NCBI GenBank assembly: GCA_017848965.1
Contig: JAFIHA010000066.1
Span: 51,587-115,586, forward strand
Direction of reading: 5' to 3'
Length of the DNA stretch: 64,000 bases
Source of the DNA: Dechloromonas aromatica (nom. nud.)
GTDB taxonomy: Bacteria > Pseudomonadota > Gammaproteobacteria > Burkholderiales > Rhodocyclaceae
The notes below the pieces were generated by a model that was given only the letters and a program-made list of their open reading frames with translations, was not told where the DNA came from and ran no database searches. Below, one piece after another: positions 1 to 9,679 of the stretch. Each line of letters opens with the position of its first letter. The stretch's first letter is position 1. Position numbers and translations under genes: made by a program.

Positions 1-514
1 CGCCGAACGGCGCACTGATCTGGCGCAGATAGGTAACCGCCTCGGCCGGGGTGGCCCAGTCCGGATCGGCGCCGACATAGGCGGCGATGCGCTGCAGCGA
101 AGCACGGGTGATCGACGGCCCGACATCGTTGAGGACCAGGCGCATCACCGGCGAATTTTCCTGCGCCGCCAGCGCCATGCCGATCAGGCCGCCCATCGAA
201 GTGCCCAGCCAATGCACCGTCTCGACATCGAGGCGGGCGAGCAGCGTGACCATGTCGGCGACGTACTGGGGAATCGCATAGGCGGCGGGATCGCGCAGCC
301 AGCCGCTGAGGCCGCGCCCGACGACATCCGGACAGACGACCCGGTAGTGGCCGGACAGGGCCTGTGCCAGGCGATCGAAATCGCGCGCGTTGCGGGTCAG
401 CCCATGGACACAGACCAGCACCCGCGGATTGTCGCGCTCGCCCCATTCGTAATAACTCATCCGGTGCAGCCCCGAAGGACTGAGACAGCGGACGCTACGT
501 TGTTTTATCGTCAT
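1..514 (-). CDS. alpha/beta hydrolase, 3' end cut by window edge
   Basis: The reverse strand reads an open frame from an ATG at 514 to the left edge with no stop, about 171 residues. An AGGAGGAAGG ribosome-binding site lies just upstream of the ATG. The protein has the alpha/beta-hydrolase layout: CVHGLTRN (oxyanion-hole HG motif) near residue 36 and GTSMGG, the nucleophile elbow with a probable catalytic serine, near residue 103. The family is broad (esterases, lipases, C-C bond hydrolases), so no substrate can be assigned. The acid and histidine of the triad lie outside the window. Confidence 0.85.
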   Translation of the reverse strand, partial: MTIKQRSVRCLSPSGLHRMSYYEWGERDNPRVLVCVHGLTRNARDFDRLAQALSGHYRVVCPDVVGRGLSGWLRDPAAYAIPQYVADMVTLLARLDVETVHWLGTSMGGLIGMALAAQENSPVMRLVLNDVGPSITRASLQRIAAYVGADPDWATPAEAVTYLRQISAPFG

Positions 515-541
515 TGCGCCTTCCTCCTCGGCAGGAATGTA

Positions 542-2842
542 TCACCGTCCCTGCCAGTAACGTTGGCGCAACTGTCGCCAAGCGGCAATTTCCCGCCCTG
601 TCGGACGCAGCGTCAGCAGCAAGGCGCCGTCCCGATCGGTGCGCCACAGACGGGCACCGATCGCCGCGTGGCGTTCCAGCACCTCCGGACGCGGATGGCC
701 GAAACGGTTGCGATGACCGACCGAAAACAGCACCTCCTGCGCTGCAACCGCAGCGAGAAATTCCGCCGTCGACGAGCCCTTGGCGCCGTGGTGCGGCGCC
801 AGCAGAACCGTGCTGCGCTGCGCCGCAGCATCGCGTGCCAGCATCGCCGCCTCCTCGCGGGCGCCGATGTCTCCGGTGAGCAGCAGTCGTTCGCCGCCGA
901 CCGTCACCGCCAGCACGCAGGACAGCGCATTGCGCCGGCCGTTGTCGGCATAGGCCTCGTCCGCCGGATGCTGGATCGCGAAATCGACGCCTTCCCAGCG
1001 CCAGCTCTCGCCAGCGGCGCAGCGCCGCCCCAGCGCCGCGTCCGACGAAATACTCTCATCGACCGGCAGCGCCGCGCGCAGCGAATCTGCACCGCCAGCA
1101 TGGTCGGCATCGGCGTGGGTGAGCAGCAGGCGGTCGATGCGCGTCGCCCCCAGCCAGCGCAGATAGGGCACGACCACCCGTTGCCCGGCATCGGCGTCGC
1201 TGCCGTAGCGCGGGCCGGTGTCGTAGACCAGCAGGTGCTGGCGGGTTCGTACCGTCACCGCCAAGCCCTGGCCAACGTCGAGCACGGTGATGCGCGCCTC
1301 GCCATCGGGAATTTCCGGGGCTGGCCAGAACAGCAGCGGCAAGAGCAAGGTCAGCCCCAGCCAGCGCCCAGGCACGCCACGCGGCAACAGGCAGACGACG
1401 ACACCGATGGCGGCCAGCAGCACCGCCGCCGGATGCGGCGCCGGCACCTGCCACAAGGGCCAGGCCGCGCACCAAATGAGGAACTGCATCAACGGCTCGA
1501 GCACGGCGTGCGCCGCCTGCAGCAGGAAGGTCCACGGCAGGACGGCGGCGAGCAGCGCCAGCGGCGTCACCAGCAGGCTGATCACCGGGATCGCGAGCAG
1601 GTTGGCAAGCGGCGAAACCAGCGGAAACTGGCCGAACACCAGCAGCAGGATCGGCAACGAGGCGAGCGTCGCCGCCAATTGCACCGTTCCCCAGCCGCGC
1701 AGGCGCTCGCGCCAGCCGCGCCCGGCGCCGACCAGCGCCGCGCCGACGTGGAGCAAGGCGGCGACAACGCCGAAGGACAACCAGAAACCCGGCGCCAGCA
1801 CCGCCCAGGGATCGACGACGAGAACGACAAGCAGCGCCAGCGCCAGCACCCGGCCGGGCGCGACGATGCGGCTGGAAAGCATGGCCAGGACGGCGACCAG
1901 CAGCATGTACAGGGTGCGTTGCGCCGGCACCCCGAAACCGGCCAGCGCGGTGTACCCGAACGCCGCCAGCGCCGCCGTCAGCACGCCGACCTTCTGCGCC
2001 GGCCAGCGCAGCGCCAGACCGGGTAAACGGTGCCACAGCCCGGCCAGCAGTGCACCACAGAGACCGGCGACGAGGGTGATGTGCATGCCGCTGATCGCCA
2101 TCGCGTGCGTCACGCCGCTGCGGTTGAAGACCGTCCATAGCTCGCCGTCGACCGCCTTCTGGTCGCCCACCGCGAGCGCCGTCAGAATGCCGCGCCAGGG
2201 ATGGCTGGCCGCCGGCAGGGCGCTTTCGAAACGCTGGCGGACCGCCGCCCGCAGCCGCTCGACGACATAGGCCGGACGCGCGACGAAAGCGTCGAGACGC
2301 TGCGCCGGCGCCGGCCGCACGTAGCCTGTGGCGCGGATGCCGCGTTCGAGCAGCCACAGTTCGTAATCGAAACCACCGGGATTGGCGGCGCCGTGCGGTC
2401 GCTTGAGGCGGACGGCGAATTGCCAGCGCTCACCGGGATTGACCGGGTGGCGCGTCGCGCCGTCGTCGTACCAGGCCAGTTGCACGCGGTCAGGGACGAT
2501 GGCGCCGGCATCGAGGCAGCGCTCGATGGCGAATTCGAAACGCACACCGCGCTCGAAATCCTGCGGCAGACTGGCGACCACGCCGATCACCGCGACATCC
2601 CTGCCCTCCCATGCCGCGTCCAGTTGATCGGCCAGGCGCAGTTCGGCACGCCATGCCGCCCAGCCGAAACCGAGGCCGCAGGCGCCGATCAGCAGCAACA
2701 GTTGCGCCGGCCAGCGACGCCAGCGCCAGGCCGGCAGGCACAGGACAAGCGCCGGCAGCGACCACAGCAAGGGATCGGGCAGCAGCGCCTGGGTCTGCAG
2801 CAGGAACACACCCAGCGCGAAGGCAAGCGCGGCGGATTTCAT
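542..2842 (-). CDS. comEC: ComEC/Rec2 DNA-uptake channel
   Basis: 766 residues from the ATG at 2842. The reading frame stays open 32 codons further upstream, but the MKSAALAFALG start gives a normal hydrophobic N-terminus. The layout is that of ComEC: an N-terminal DUF4131-like part, a polytopic Competence domain in the middle (including GVTHAMAISGMHITLVAGL), and a C-terminal metallo-beta-lactamase-like domain with LTHADADHAGG and APHHGAKGSS. In known systems ComEC carries single-stranded DNA across the inner membrane during transformation. It is divergent from the DUF2062 gene with about 60 bp between starts. No pilus genes are in view, so natural competence is not shown. Confidence 0.93.
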   Translation of the reverse strand: MKSAALAFALGVFLLQTQALLPDPLLWSLPALVLCLPAWRWRRWPAQLLLLIGACGLGFGWAAWRAELRLADQLDAAWEGRDVAVIGVVASLPQDFERGVRFEFAIERCLDAGAIVPDRVQLAWYDDGATRHPVNPGERWQFAVRLKRPHGAANPGGFDYELWLLERGIRATGYVRPAPAQRLDAFVARPAYVVERLRAAVRQRFESALPAASHPWRGILTALAVGDQKAVDGELWTVFNRSGVTHAMAISGMHITLVAGLCGALLAGLWHRLPGLALRWPAQKVGVLTAALAAFGYTALAGFGVPAQRTLYMLLVAVLAMLSSRIVAPGRVLALALLVVLVVDPWAVLAPGFWLSFGVVAALLHVGAALVGAGRGWRERLRGWGTVQLAATLASLPILLLVFGQFPLVSPLANLLAIPVISLLVTPLALLAAVLPWTFLLQAAHAVLEPLMQFLIWCAAWPLWQVPAPHPAAVLLAAIGVVVCLLPRGVPGRWLGLTLLLPLLFWPAPEIPDGEARITVLDVGQGLAVTVRTRQHLLVYDTGPRYGSDADAGQRVVVPYLRWLGATRIDRLLLTHADADHAGGADSLRAALPVDESISSDAALGRRCAAGESWRWEGVDFAIQHPADEAYADNGRRNALSCVLAVTVGGERLLLTGDIGAREEAAMLARDAAAQRSTVLLAPHHGAKGSSTAEFLAAVAAQEVLFSVGHRNRFGHPRPEVLERHAAIGARLWRTDRDGALLLTLRPTGREIAAWRQLRQRYWQGR

Positions 2843-2902
2843 GCCAATATCATGGCACGAAGCGTTACCGACGGCGAGCCCGCCGTTTGCGATAATCCGG
2901 CG

Positions 2903-3445
2903 ATGCGCCGTCTGCTCAAACGTTACCTGCCGGACCACGAAACGATACGCCGCAACCCCTGGTTGCGGCCGTTCGAGAATTCACTGCTGCATCCGCGGCT
3001 GTGGCACCTGAACCGCCGCTCGGCGGCCGGCGCCGTTGCCGCCGGGCTGTTCTGCGGGCTGATTCCCGGGCCATTCCAGATGCCCGGCGCCGCGTTGTGC
3101 GCCATCCTGTTCCGCGCCAACCTGCCGCTGGCGCTCGTCGTGACGCTCTACAGCAACCCGTTCACCATCGTCCCGCTCTACCTGCTGGCCTACCAGACCG
3201 GCCGCCTGCTGATCGGCGATACGGCCGGCTTCCTGTTGCCGCCGACGTTCAGCTTTGCCGAGTTCGGCGCCTGGACGGAAGCCATGCATGCCTGGATGCT
3301 GGCCGTCGCCCGGCCACTCGCCGTCGGCCTGATCGTCCTTGCCGATGCGCTGGCGCTGGCCGGTTACCTGCTGACGCGCGGCGCCTGGCGGCTCTATCTC
3401 GTCCGCCACTGGCACCGGCGCCGCCGGCGGACTGCCTCAGCCTGA
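2903..3445 (+). CDS. DUF2062 membrane protein
   Basis: 180 residues. I chose the ATG at 2903 (MRRLLKRYLPDHETI); an in-frame ATG at 2852 would add 17 residues. The motif GLFCGLIPGPFQMPGA followed by TLYSNPFTIVPLYLLAYQ is typical of DUF2062 proteins, small inner-membrane proteins of unknown function. There are at least three hydrophobic segments and a very basic C-terminal tail. It converges on paaK and overlaps its 3' end by 9 bp. It shares a short divergent promoter region with comEC. Confidence 0.85.
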   Translation: MRRLLKRYLPDHETIRRNPWLRPFENSLLHPRLWHLNRRSAAGAVAAGLFCGLIPGPFQMPGAALCAILFRANLPLALVVTLYSNPFTIVPLYLLAYQTGRLLIGDTAGFLLPPTFSFAEFGAWTEAMHAWMLAVARPLAVGLIVLADALALAGYLLTRGAWRLYLVRHWHRRRRRTASA

Positions 3446-4744
3446 CTTCTTGCGGTGGTCGATGACGCGCACCGCCTTGCCCATCGAACGCTCGATGGCG
3501 CCGGTCGGTTTGACGATGACCTGGCAGGAAACGCCGATGAAGTCCTTGATGTCCTTCTGCACCTTGGCGGCAATGCGGTCCATCGCCTCCTGGCCCTTGG
3601 CGAACAGCGGCGGGCTGGCTTCGACATTGACCACCATCGAATCCATGAAGCCTTCGCGGAACACTTCGATCTGGTAGAAGGGTGACAAGGTTTCGGTACG
3701 CATCAGCACCGCCTCGACCTGAGTCGGGAAGACGTTGACCCCGCGGATGATCAGCATGTCGTCGGAACGTCCGGAGATGCGCCGGATTCGCGCATGGGTG
3801 CGGCCGCACTTGCACGGCGTGCGGTCGATCACCGAAATGTCGCGGGTGCGGTAACGCAGGATCGGGAAGGCTTCCTTGGTCAGCGAGGTGAACACGATCT
3901 CGCCCTCCTCACCGTCCGGCACCGGCTGACCGGTCGTCACGTCCACACACTCGACGAGGAAGTGGTCTTCCCAGATGTGCAGGCCCTTCTTCGCCTCGAT
4001 GCACTCGACACCGACGCCCGGCCCCATGACTTCGGACAGCCCGTAGATGTCGATCGCTTCCAGCCCGAGGCGGGCCTCGATCTCGTAGCGCATTTCCTCG
4101 GTCCACGGCTCGGCGCCGAAAATGCCGACGCGCAGCGGCAGCTTGCGCAGGTCGATGCCGATGCTCTCGGCTTCCTCGGCGATGTTCAGCGAGTAGGACG
4201 GCGTGCAGCACAGCGCGGTCGCTTCGAAGTCGGAGAGCAGCATGACCTGTTTCTGCGTCTGGCCACCGGACATCGGCACGGTCAGCACGCCCAGTTCCTC
4301 GGCGCCGTAATGCAGGCCGAGGCCACCGGTGAACAGACCGTAACCGTAGGCATTGTGCAGGCGGTCGCCGGGATGGAGGCCGGCGGAAGCCAGGCTGCGC
4401 GCAACCAGTTGCGCCCAGTTGGCGATGTCGCGGCGGGTGTAGCCGACGACGGTCGGCTTGCCGGTGGTGCCGGACGAGGCATGGACGCGGACGACCTGCT
4501 CGGTGGGCACGGCGAACATGCCGAAGGGATAGTTGTCGCGCAGTTGTTCCTTCTTGGTGAAGGGCAGCAGACGGGCATCGGCCAGCGACTGGATGTGGTG
4601 CGGCTTGACCTCCAGTTCATCCATCGCCTCGCGGTAGAACTTGACCGTCGCGTAGCAGCGCTCGACCGTGTTGCGCAGCCGGCGCAACTGCAAGGCCTCG
4701 AGCTCTTCCCGTGGCAAGGTCTCGTTCTCGATGTCGAAAATCAT
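3437..4744 (-). CDS. paaK: phenylacetate-CoA ligase
   Basis: 435 residues, the usual PaaK length, starting at the ATG at 4744 behind a good AGGGAGGAAG site. Motifs: SSGTTGKPTVVGYT (AMP-binding P-loop), YGLSEVMGPGVG, RTRDIS, and a C-terminal lid domain with GRSDDMLIIRGVNVFPTQVE. The enzyme makes phenylacetyl-CoA from phenylacetate, CoA and ATP, the entry step of aerobic (Paa) and anaerobic phenylacetate breakdown. No other paa genes are in the window, so it stands alone here; a paralogue preferring a related aryl acid cannot be excluded. Confidence 0.93.
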   Translation of the reverse strand: MIFDIENETLPREELEALQLRRLRNTVERCYATVKFYREAMDELEVKPHHIQSLADARLLPFTKKEQLRDNYPFGMFAVPTEQVVRVHASSGTTGKPTVVGYTRRDIANWAQLVARSLASAGLHPGDRLHNAYGYGLFTGGLGLHYGAEELGVLTVPMSGGQTQKQVMLLSDFEATALCCTPSYSLNIAEEAESIGIDLRKLPLRVGIFGAEPWTEEMRYEIEARLGLEAIDIYGLSEVMGPGVGVECIEAKKGLHIWEDHFLVECVDVTTGQPVPDGEEGEIVFTSLTKEAFPILRYRTRDISVIDRTPCKCGRTHARIRRISGRSDDMLIIRGVNVFPTQVEAVLMRTETLSPFYQIEVFREGFMDSMVVNVEASPPLFAKGQEAMDRIAAKVQKDIKDFIGVSCQVIVKPTGAIERSMGKAVRVIDHRKKSG

Positions 4745-4827
4745 GAAGCTTCCTCCCTGGTTGCTTTCTGTTGTTGTCAAAGGGAGAAATGATACGCCGG
4801 CCGGCGCCGGCGCGCGCGTCGGCGGTT

Positions 4828-6843
4828 TCAGGTATGGAAGCGGCCGACCTCGCCGTTGAGCGTTTCGGCTAGCTGACGCAAACCGTCTGCAGTATGCGCA
4901 TTGCTGCCGGCGGCGGCATTGTTCTGTTCGGCCATCTGGGCGATGCGCTCGATATTCCGGGCAATCTCGGTGCTCGCCGCCGCCTGCTCGCGCAGGGCGA
5001 CGGTGATCTCGGACACCGCCTCGACCACCCGCCGCGCATGCTCCTGGACCAGGCCGATCGATTCGCCAGCCCGCTGCGCCTCGACGACACCGAGCCCGAC
5101 GCGCGCCACGCCGCGCTTCATGCTATCGACCGCGGTCGTCGTCCCGGACTGGATGGCAGCGATCATGCCGGCGATTTCCTGGGTCGATTTCGCCGTCCGC
5201 TCGGCCAGCTTGCGCACCTCGTCGGCGACCACGGCAAAGCCGCGTCCCGATTCGCCGGCCCGCGCCGCCTCGATGGCGGCGTTGAGCGCCAGCAGGTTGG
5301 TCTGGTCGGCGATGTCCTTGATCGTGCCGACGATGGTCGAAATCTGGTCGGACTGCTGGCCGAGCGCCTCGACACTGGCCGCCGAATGATTGACCGACTC
5401 GGCGATGCCCTGGATTTCGGCGACCACCCGGCGCACGGTGTCGCCGCCCTCGCCGGCGACGCGGTCAGACTCCCGGGAATAGGACTCGGCATCCTGGGCG
5501 TTCCTGGCGATGTGATCGACGCCCACGGTCATTTCCTCGACCGAGGCCGCCATGCTCGACGCCGAATCGCTCTGCGTGCCGGCGCTGCGCGAGATCTGGT
5601 GGCTCGACGTGGCCAATTCGCCGGCGGCATTGCGCAATTCGCCGACGTCGTCCTGAATGCGCGCCAGCAAGGCGCGGATCGACGCCGCCATGTCGTTGAG
5701 GTCGCGCCCGGCGGCGTGCAGTTCGTCGCTGCCGGCGGTCGCGAAATGCACCGTCATGTCGCCGTCGGCCATGCGCCGGGCGCCGGCCGAAAACACTTCG
5801 ACCGTGCCGATCACCGAGTAATAGGTGCCAATCCCGAAATAGGCGACGAGCAGCGTCACCAGGGTCGCCAGCACGCCCTGCAGCAGCAGGACGCGCTCGG
5901 CATCCGCCTTGCGTTTCTCCAGTTGCTTCTCGAACTGCGGAATCAGCGTGTCGTACATGATCCGGTAACCGAGATCGATGACCTGCGTCGTCAGCGCGAA
6001 ATAGTCGGCGGCCGAGATCTGGAAGCGCTCCTCGAGTATCTCTTCCCGCACCAGCTTGAACAGCTTCTCGCTGGCGGCGTTGAACTCGCCGCCCGGCCCG
6101 CTCAGCACGGCGCGCAGTTCCGGCGCGTACTTCATCGTCTTTTCGAGGTTGGCGTTCTGCTCCCGCAAGGTTCCGCTCAGGCGCTCCAGCAGGGCGACGA
6201 TCTCGCGCCGCGTATCGAGCGTCAGCTCCTGCGAACTGAGCGCTCCCGTCCCTCGGGCGCGCATGATGCCGAGCGGTTCGAGCATGGCCGGCATCTTGTC
6301 GACGACGGTATCCATGAAATAGTAGGTGTCGATCGCCGGGTCCAGCGTCAGTTCGGTTTCGTCGGCCAGGTCGACCATGAAGCCGAGGATGCTGGCGATC
6401 GTCCGGCTGTGCCTTGCGAGATTTTCCGGGGCCGACCAGTTCAGACCCTGGCGGCCGATTGCCGTCCATTCGCCGCGGATCGCCTGCCACGCCGGGCTGT
6501 CGCGCAAGCCGGGGCTGAGGATTGCGTCGGTTTCCTGCAGCGCTTGCTCAACTTCCTTCGCCACCGCCGCCCGCCGCTCCTGCATCGCCGCGTTACCGTT
6601 GAGCACGCCCGACGACAGCCCGCGATGTTGCTGCATGAACTGCACCGCGCGATTCATCGGCTTGAGCATCTGCAAGCCGGCCAGTTCGTGCTCGGCGCTC
6701 CGGATATCGCGGCTGAGGTTGTCGTAGAGCGTCGCCAGCAGCACCAGCAACACGACCACCAGCGCGCTGCCAAGAAAAACGAACTTGGCGCGGAAACGCA
6801 GGCGATTCATCAAAGCCACTGCCGGCAGGAACAAGGCACGCAT
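4828..6843 (-). CDS. methyl-accepting chemotaxis protein with NIT-like sensor
   Basis: 671 residues. A membrane segment at about 21-40 is followed by a helical periplasmic domain (about 50-315) with [10 protein letters not shown], the QxRG-type signature of NIT (nitrate/nitrite-sensing) domains. A second membrane segment lies near 320-345, then a HAMP domain ([12 protein letters not shown]). The cytoplasmic signalling hairpin includes [20 protein letters not shown] and [18 protein letters not shown]. There is no CheB/CheR-binding pentapeptide at the C-terminus (it ends RFHT). The ligand is unknown: NIT domains bind nitrate or nitrite in some proteins, but that is not shown here. Confidence 0.92.
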   Translation of the reverse strand: MRALFLPAVALMNRLRFRAKFVFLGSALVVVLLVLLATLYDNLSRDIRSAEHELAGLQMLKPMNRAVQFMQQHRGLSSGVLNGNAAMQERRAAVAKEVEQALQETDAILSPGLRDSPAWQAIRGEWTAIGRQGLNWSAPENLARHSRTIASILGFMVDLADETELTLDPAIDTYYFMDTVVDKMPAMLEPLGIMRARGTGALSSQELTLDTRREIVALLERLSGTLREQNANLEKTMKYAPELRAVLSGPGGEFNAASEKLFKLVREEILEERFQISAADYFALTTQVIDLGYRIMYDTLIPQFEKQLEKRKADAERVLLLQGVLATLVTLLVAYFGIGTYYSVIGTVEVFSAGARRMADGDMTVHFATAGSDELHAAGRDLNDMAASIRALLARIQDDVGELRNAAGELATSSHQISRSAGTQSDSASSMAASVEEMTVGVDHIARNAQDAESYSRESDRVAGEGGDTVRRVVAEIQGIAESVNHSAASVEALGQQSDQISTIVGTIKDIADQTNLLALNAAIEAARAGESGRGFAVVADEVRKLAERTAKSTQEIAGMIAAIQSGTTTAVDSMKRGVARVGLGVVEAQRAGESIGLVQEHARRVVEAVSEITVALREQAAASTEIARNIERIAQMAEQNNAAAGSNAHTADGLRQLAETLNGEVGRFHT

Positions 6844-6907
6844 TTTTCAACCCCCAGGCTACGGACGCGACCAGAATAGCCAGAGACCGAAAAATGTCAA
6901 ACGAATA

Positions 6908-7588
6908 TCAAGAGGAGAGCAGTTTCCCGTCGTTCAGTTCGATCATCGCATCGGCCCTGGCGGCCAGCCCGCGGTCATGGGTGACCATGACCAGGCTGGC
7001 GCCCTGACGCCGCACGTGCTCGAGCAGCAGTTCGAAGACGCCGGCAGCGGTATGACTGTCCAGATTGCCGGTCGGTTCATCGGCAAGGATGCATGACGGC
7101 CGACTGACCAGCGCGCGGGCGATTGCCGCGCGCTGTCGTTCGCCGCCGGAAAGCTCGCCCGGCCGGTGTTCCAGGCGGTGGCCGAGGCCGACCGCAGCGA
7201 GCATCGCCGCCGCCTGTTCGAGCGCCGCACCGCGTTCGCTGCGGCGGATCAGCAGCGGCATGGCGACGTTCTCCAGCGACGAGAACTCGGGCAGCAGGTG
7301 ATGGAACTGGTAAACGAAGCCGAGGTGGCGGTTGCGCCAGTCGCCGCGGTCGACCTCGTTCAGGGCCGAGAAATCGCGCCCCATCAGCGACACCGCGCCG
7401 GCGCTCGGCGCGTCGAGCCCGCCCAGCAGATGCAGCAAGGTGCTCTTGCCGGAACCGGAAGCGCCGACCACCGCCAGCGTGGTGCCGGCGGCAACGCTGA
7501 GGTCGATGCCGGCCAGCACCGCCACCTCAAGCCCGCCGCCACGGAAGGTCTTGGCCAGGCCCTGGGCCTGCAGGATGATTTCACTCAT
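6908..7588 (-). CDS. lolD: lipoprotein-releasing system ATP-binding protein LolD
   Basis: 226 residues. Walker [10 protein letters not shown], signature [15 protein letters not shown] and Walker [13 protein letters not shown] are intact, as in the MacB/LolD group of ABC ATPases. It powers release of outer-membrane lipoproteins from the inner membrane. The start overlaps the end of the upstream permease gene by 8 bp, so the two are translationally coupled and form one operon. Confidence 0.94.
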   Translation of the reverse strand: MSEIILQAQGLAKTFRGGGLEVAVLAGIDLSVAAGTTLAVVGASGSGKSTLLHLLGGLDAPSAGAVSLMGRDFSALNEVDRGDWRNRHLGFVYQFHHLLPEFSSLENVAMPLLIRRSERGAALEQAAAMLAAVGLGHRLEHRPGELSGGERQRAAIARALVSRPSCILADEPTGNLDSHTAAGVFELLLEHVRRQGASLVMVTHDRGLAARADAMIELNDGKLLSS

Positions 7589-8828
7589 AGCGCAGCGCCT
7601 CCGCCGGATTGACCCGCGCCGCCCGCCAGCTCGGGTAGAGCGTCGCCAGCAGCGAGAGCACGAAGGCGATCAGGGTGACGCCCCAGACGTCGCTCCACAG
7701 CAGTTCGGACGGCAGGTCGGAAATGTAATAAACGTCCTTGGCCAGGAACTGGATGCCGAGCAGGCGCTCTAGCGCCGGCACCACGACGTCGACGTTGAGC
7801 GCCAGCGCGACGCCGCCGGCGACGCCGAGCGCCAGGCCGATGCAGCCGACCAGCGCGCCCTGGATCATGAACACCGCCATGATCGAGCGCGGCCGGGCGC
7901 CGAGCGTGCGCAGGATGGCGATGTCGGCCTGCTTGTCGGTGACCGCCATGACCAGCGTGGACACCAGATTGAAGGCGGCAACGGCGACGATCAGCGAGAG
8001 GATGATGAACATCATCGTCTTCTCGATCTGCACGGCGCGGAAGAAGTTGGCGTGGCTCTTGGTCCAGTCGTGGATGTAGGCGTCGGCGTTGATGTAGGCG
8101 ACCAGTTCGCGGGCAATGCGCGGTGCCTTGAACAGGTCATCGACCTTCAAGCGCACGCCGCTCACCTGCTCACCCATCTGGTACAGGCGCTGCGCATCCT
8201 GCAGGTGAATCAGCGCCAGACCCGAGTCGTATTCGTACATGCCGACCTCGAAGATGCCGACCACCTTGAACGAGCGCACGCGCGGCACCACGCCGGCCGG
8301 CGTCACCGTGCCCTGCGGCGCGATCAGCGTCAGCTTGTCGCCGGTGAACACGTGCAGCGAGCGCGCCAGATCGGCGCCGAGGACGACGCCGAACTCGCCC
8401 GGCTTGAGGTCGTCGAGGCTGCCGCTCTTGATCGTCTTGCGGAAATCGGCGACGCGGTCTTCCAGTTCGGGAACGATGCCGCGGATCAGCGCACCCTTGA
8501 CCTCGCCGTCGACCGAGAACATCCCCTGCGACTGGACGAAGGGCGCCGTCGCCCGCACTTCCGGGTGTTTTTCGACACCGGCGGCGATCGCCTGCCAGTG
8601 GTCGAGCCCGCCGTCGATGCCGGTCACCTGGATGTGCGAGGCGACGCCGAGGATGCGCGTACGCAGTTCCTTCTGGAAGCCGTTCATCACCGAAAGGACG
8701 ACGATCAGCGCGGCGACGCCGAGACCGATGCCGGCCATCGAAATCAGCGAAATGAAGGAAATGAAGTGGTTGCGACGCTTGGCGCGCGTGTAGCGCAGGC
8801 CGATCAGCAACTCGTAGGGCAATGACAT
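7581..8828 (-). CDS. lolC: lipoprotein-releasing system permease LolC/LolE (LolF-like)
   Basis: 415 residues. It has the Lol permease layout: an N-terminal membrane segment preceded by [20 protein letters not shown], a large periplasmic (MacB-PCD type) domain at about 45-265, then three membrane segments in an FtsX-like C-terminal domain. Only one permease gene lies beside lolD. E. coli has separate lolC and lolE; a single permease suggests a homodimeric LolF-type transporter, unless a second gene sits elsewhere in the genome. It is divergent from the YbjQ-protease operon. Confidence 0.92.
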   Translation of the reverse strand: MSLPYELLIGLRYTRAKRRNHFISFISLISMAGIGLGVAALIVVLSVMNGFQKELRTRILGVASHIQVTGIDGGLDHWQAIAAGVEKHPEVRATAPFVQSQGMFSVDGEVKGALIRGIVPELEDRVADFRKTIKSGSLDDLKPGEFGVVLGADLARSLHVFTGDKLTLIAPQGTVTPAGVVPRVRSFKVVGIFEVGMYEYDSGLALIHLQDAQRLYQMGEQVSGVRLKVDDLFKAPRIARELVAYINADAYIHDWTKSHANFFRAVQIEKTMMFIILSLIVAVAAFNLVSTLVMAVTDKQADIAILRTLGARPRSIMAVFMIQGALVGCIGLALGVAGGVALALNVDVVVPALERLLGIQFLAKDVYYISDLPSELLWSDVWGVTLIAFVLSLLATLYPSWRAARVNPAEALRYE

Positions 8829-8910
8829 GCGTATTCCTGCAACGCAACAAAACCGCTATGGTACACGCACCCGGAAAGCCCGGCCCAGCAACCTGTTGAG
8901 GAATTTTGCA

Positions 8911-9225
8911 ATGATCGTCACCAATATCGAAACCGTCCCCGGCAAAACCATCGTCAAGCATCTTGGCCTGGTCAATGGCAGCACGGTGCGCTCCAAACAC
9001 GTCGGCCGCGACCTGATGGCCGGCCTGAAGAACATCTTCGGCGGCGAACTGAAGGGCTACACCGAACTGCTCACCGAATCGCGCGAGGAGGCCATGCAAC
9101 GCATGATCGACCAGGCCAAGGCGATCGGCGCCAACGCCGTGGTCAACGTGCGCTTCTCGACCTCGTCGGTCGCCGCCGGCGCCGCCGAACTGTTCGCCTA
9201 CGGCACCGCCGTCGTCGTGGAATGA
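8911..9225 (+). CDS. YbjQ/UPF0145 family protein
   Basis: 104 residues from the ATG at 8911, preceded by a GAGGAAT site. It matches the YbjQ (UPF0145, 'heavy-metal-binding domain') family along its whole length: a short beta-rich start (VTNIETVPGKTIVKHLGLVNG), a central RDLMAGLKNIFGGELKGYTEL segment, and the family-typical AKAIGANAVVNVRF. The family forms pentamers in known structures, but its cellular role is not established. It is the first gene of a three-gene unit with 4 nt to the next gene. Confidence 0.88.
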   Translation: MIVTNIETVPGKTIVKHLGLVNGSTVRSKHVGRDLMAGLKNIFGGELKGYTELLTESREEAMQRMIDQAKAIGANAVVNVRFSTSSVAAGAAELFAYGTAVVVE

Positions 9226-9229
9226 CGCG

Positions 9230-9676
9230 ATGTTCGACCTGATCCTATTCCTGGTCCTGCTGCTGCTCGGCTTCGTCTTCGGACAGATCGCCGAAAAGCG
9301 GCATTTCAAGTCGATCATCGAGCGCGAGAAGACGCTGCGCGACATCCTCGTCTTCTCCGAACGGCGCATCCCGGACGAAGAACGCCTGGAAGGCATCCTG
9401 GTCTGCGGCAGCGTCGTCGTCTCGGTCGATTTCTTCAAGCGCTTCGTCGCCAACCTGCGCAACCTGGTCGGCGGCCGCGTCAGTTCCTACGAATCGCTGC
9501 TCGAACGCGCCCGCCGCGAAGCCGTCCTGCGCATGAAGGAAGAAGCGCGACGCAAGGGGGCAAGCGGCATCTGGAACCTGCGCCTGGAAACCGCGTCGAT
9601 CTACAAGGGAGCGGCGCAAAGCGTCGGCGCCGTCGAAGTCGTCGCCTACGGCACCGCCGTCCGGGAGCGCCGCTGA
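9230..9676 (+). CDS. membrane-anchored YbjQ-like protein
   Basis: 148 residues. One N-terminal membrane helix (about 2-18) is followed by a charged stretch and a diverged copy of the same YbjQ-like domain seen in the gene before it: SSYESLLERARREAVLRM, then ARRKGASGIWNLRLETAS, ending VEVVAYGTAV just as the upstream protein ends ELFAYGTAV. So this looks like a tandem paralogue that gained a membrane anchor. Spacing is 4 nt upstream and 3 nt to the protease gene downstream. Confidence 0.82.
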   Translation: MFDLILFLVLLLLGFVFGQIAEKRHFKSIIEREKTLRDILVFSERRIPDEERLEGILVCGSVVVSVDFFKRFVANLRNLVGGRVSSYESLLERARREAVLRMKEEARRKGASGIWNLRLETASIYKGAAQSVGAVEVVAYGTAVRERR

Positions 9677-9679
9677 AGC

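Noticed and set aside
212-2026. Long plus-strand open frame (604 codons) opposite comEC
   Set aside because: Composition is Gln/Arg/Ala-rich with no domain; the opposite strand has a complete ComEC. It is a by-product of high GC.
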